Below, one piece after another: positions 63,291 through 64,000 of a stretch of 64,000 nt of DNA. The notes beneath the pieces were generated by a model, which had not been told where the DNA came from, did no database searches, and saw only the letters and a program-made list of their open reading frames with translations. The number at the start of each line of letters is the position of its first letter. The first letter of the stretch is position 1. Source of the DNA: Anoplolepis gracilipes (taxonomy: Eukaryota; Arthropoda; Insecta; Hymenoptera; Formicidae). Made by a program: the position numbers and the translations under genes. The DNA lies in the NCBI RefSeq assembly GCF_047496725.1, contig NC_132983.1, positions 8,867,001 to 8,931,000 of the forward strand. The letters run 5' to 3'.

Positions 63291-64000
63291 CCGGACAATG
63301 TATCCACGCTTCTTAGTTTGGGCGATAATTTTGCGTTACCCATTAATTCGTCACGCAGTAATGATCGAGTCAAGTTTGTATTAGATGTTGTCAAGAATTT
63401 TGAGTCTTGTTCAGATAAGATTCCTACTGATTTGTTAGAAACGACGAGAATCTCTGTGGCTAACACACTCCAGAGATTTTTGAGTTCGAGAAAACACATA
63501 AGTTATGTCAACAAGCATATCCTTGGTGCGTTTTCACATTCAAAAAAGTTTTTATTTGACAATAAAGACATTTTAATCACAAAGGCTGACAAGAGTCAGG
63601 CCACTGTAATAATGAATAGGACCGATTATTTATCACAAATGGAACTGTTATTAAATGACGAATCTACCTAGAAAATTAAAAAAAGATCCGATGAAACCGT
63701 TTATTAATAAGTTAAATAGACTTGTAAAATCCTGGCGTGATAATGAATTAATCAATGAAAAAACGTACAAACATCTGAAGTGCACTAACAGTAATCTTCC
63801 TCGTTGCTATGATCTACTTAAGATCCATAAACCAGGATTTCCTTTAAGGGTCATTGTTTCTTTTGTGGGTAGCCCTTTATATAACATCTCTACATATATA
63901 CATGATATACATAGATCTATAAAAAAAACCAGCCTCGCATATTAAGGACGGATGGTCCTTTTCCACCAAGATTAGGGACATTTTCATAAATAACGGAGAT
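63282..64000 (+). pseudogene. Penelope P2 polyprotein fragment, running off the right edge
   Basis: Homologous to P1 57860-58540. 63318-63671 carries F-L-F-D-N-K-D-I-L-I-T-K-A-D-K with the motif intact, where P1 has lost two codons. 63655-63945 reads N-L-P-R-C-Y-D-L-L-K-I-H-K-P-G. A frame shift lies near 63665 and another near 63930. RT proper continues outside the window. Confidence 0.8.

Overview
The window is repeat-dense, AT-rich animal DNA. It most resembles a hymenopteran insect, probably an ant. The grounds are a spliced, compact-exon nuclear gene, several env-bearing Ty3/gypsy (errantivirus-like) elements, Penelope-like elements, Tc1/mariner-type transposase remnants, very many short palindromic DNA transposons that start TACAGGG, and one (CCTAA)3 run matching the insect telomere unit TTAGG. 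The species is an inference. I see no rRNA, convincing tRNA, CRISPR or bacterial operon.

Left part (1-10.8 kb): an unrecognised ORF open at the left edge; tandem repeats of 50, 230 and 41 bp; and a decayed minus-strand DNA transposon (about 1.5-6.1 kb) encoding a Mutator-like DDE transposase fused to a YqaJ-type exonuclease, a Ulp1/C48-like protease and two small cysteine-containing ORFs. From 7.9 to 10.8 kb there is a cluster of palindromic miniature elements, some nested inside each other with visible target duplications.

Host gene (11.7-24.8 kb, plus strand): four coding exons (11736-11917, 22505-22641, 23803-24028, 24646-24790) join in phase into a 229-residue protein of the mitochondrial fission regulator family (MTFR1/MTFR2/MTFR1L). 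Intron 1 is 10.6 kb and is filled with a 2-kb palindrome, a 5-kb interrupted palindrome, at least six TACAGGG-type palindromes, a retroposed LINE or SINE end with a 15-bp duplication, and a Penelope terminal fragment.

Middle (25-46 kb): more palindromic elements; a minus-strand gypsy element (about 30.8-38.07 kb, called G2) with 5' LTR, tRNA-Leu primer site, gag, protease, RT, RNase H, integrase and broken env, itself carrying a TACAGGG palindrome; a solo LTR of the same family at 26.5 kb; a broken Jockey-type LINE (38.7-41.6 kb); a possible GC-rich solo LTR (41.6-42.5 kb); and unassigned AT-rich DNA.

Right part (46.2-64 kb): a nearly complete gypsy/errantivirus-like element (46273-55853, called G1) with near-identical LTRs, a CCAT duplication, tRNA-Leu primer site, gag-protease, RT, RNase H, integrase, an antisense ORF between pol and env, env, and polypurine tract. 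It sits inside an older TACAGGG palindrome. After it come a 31-bp tandem array, a mariner-type transposase remnant, a Penelope element with RT and GIY-YIG domains between direct terminal repeats, a third gypsy fragment (G3, same family as G2) and a second Penelope copy running off the right edge. Nearly all coding sequence apart from the MTFR1-like gene belongs to mobile elements, and most of it carries frameshifts or stops.
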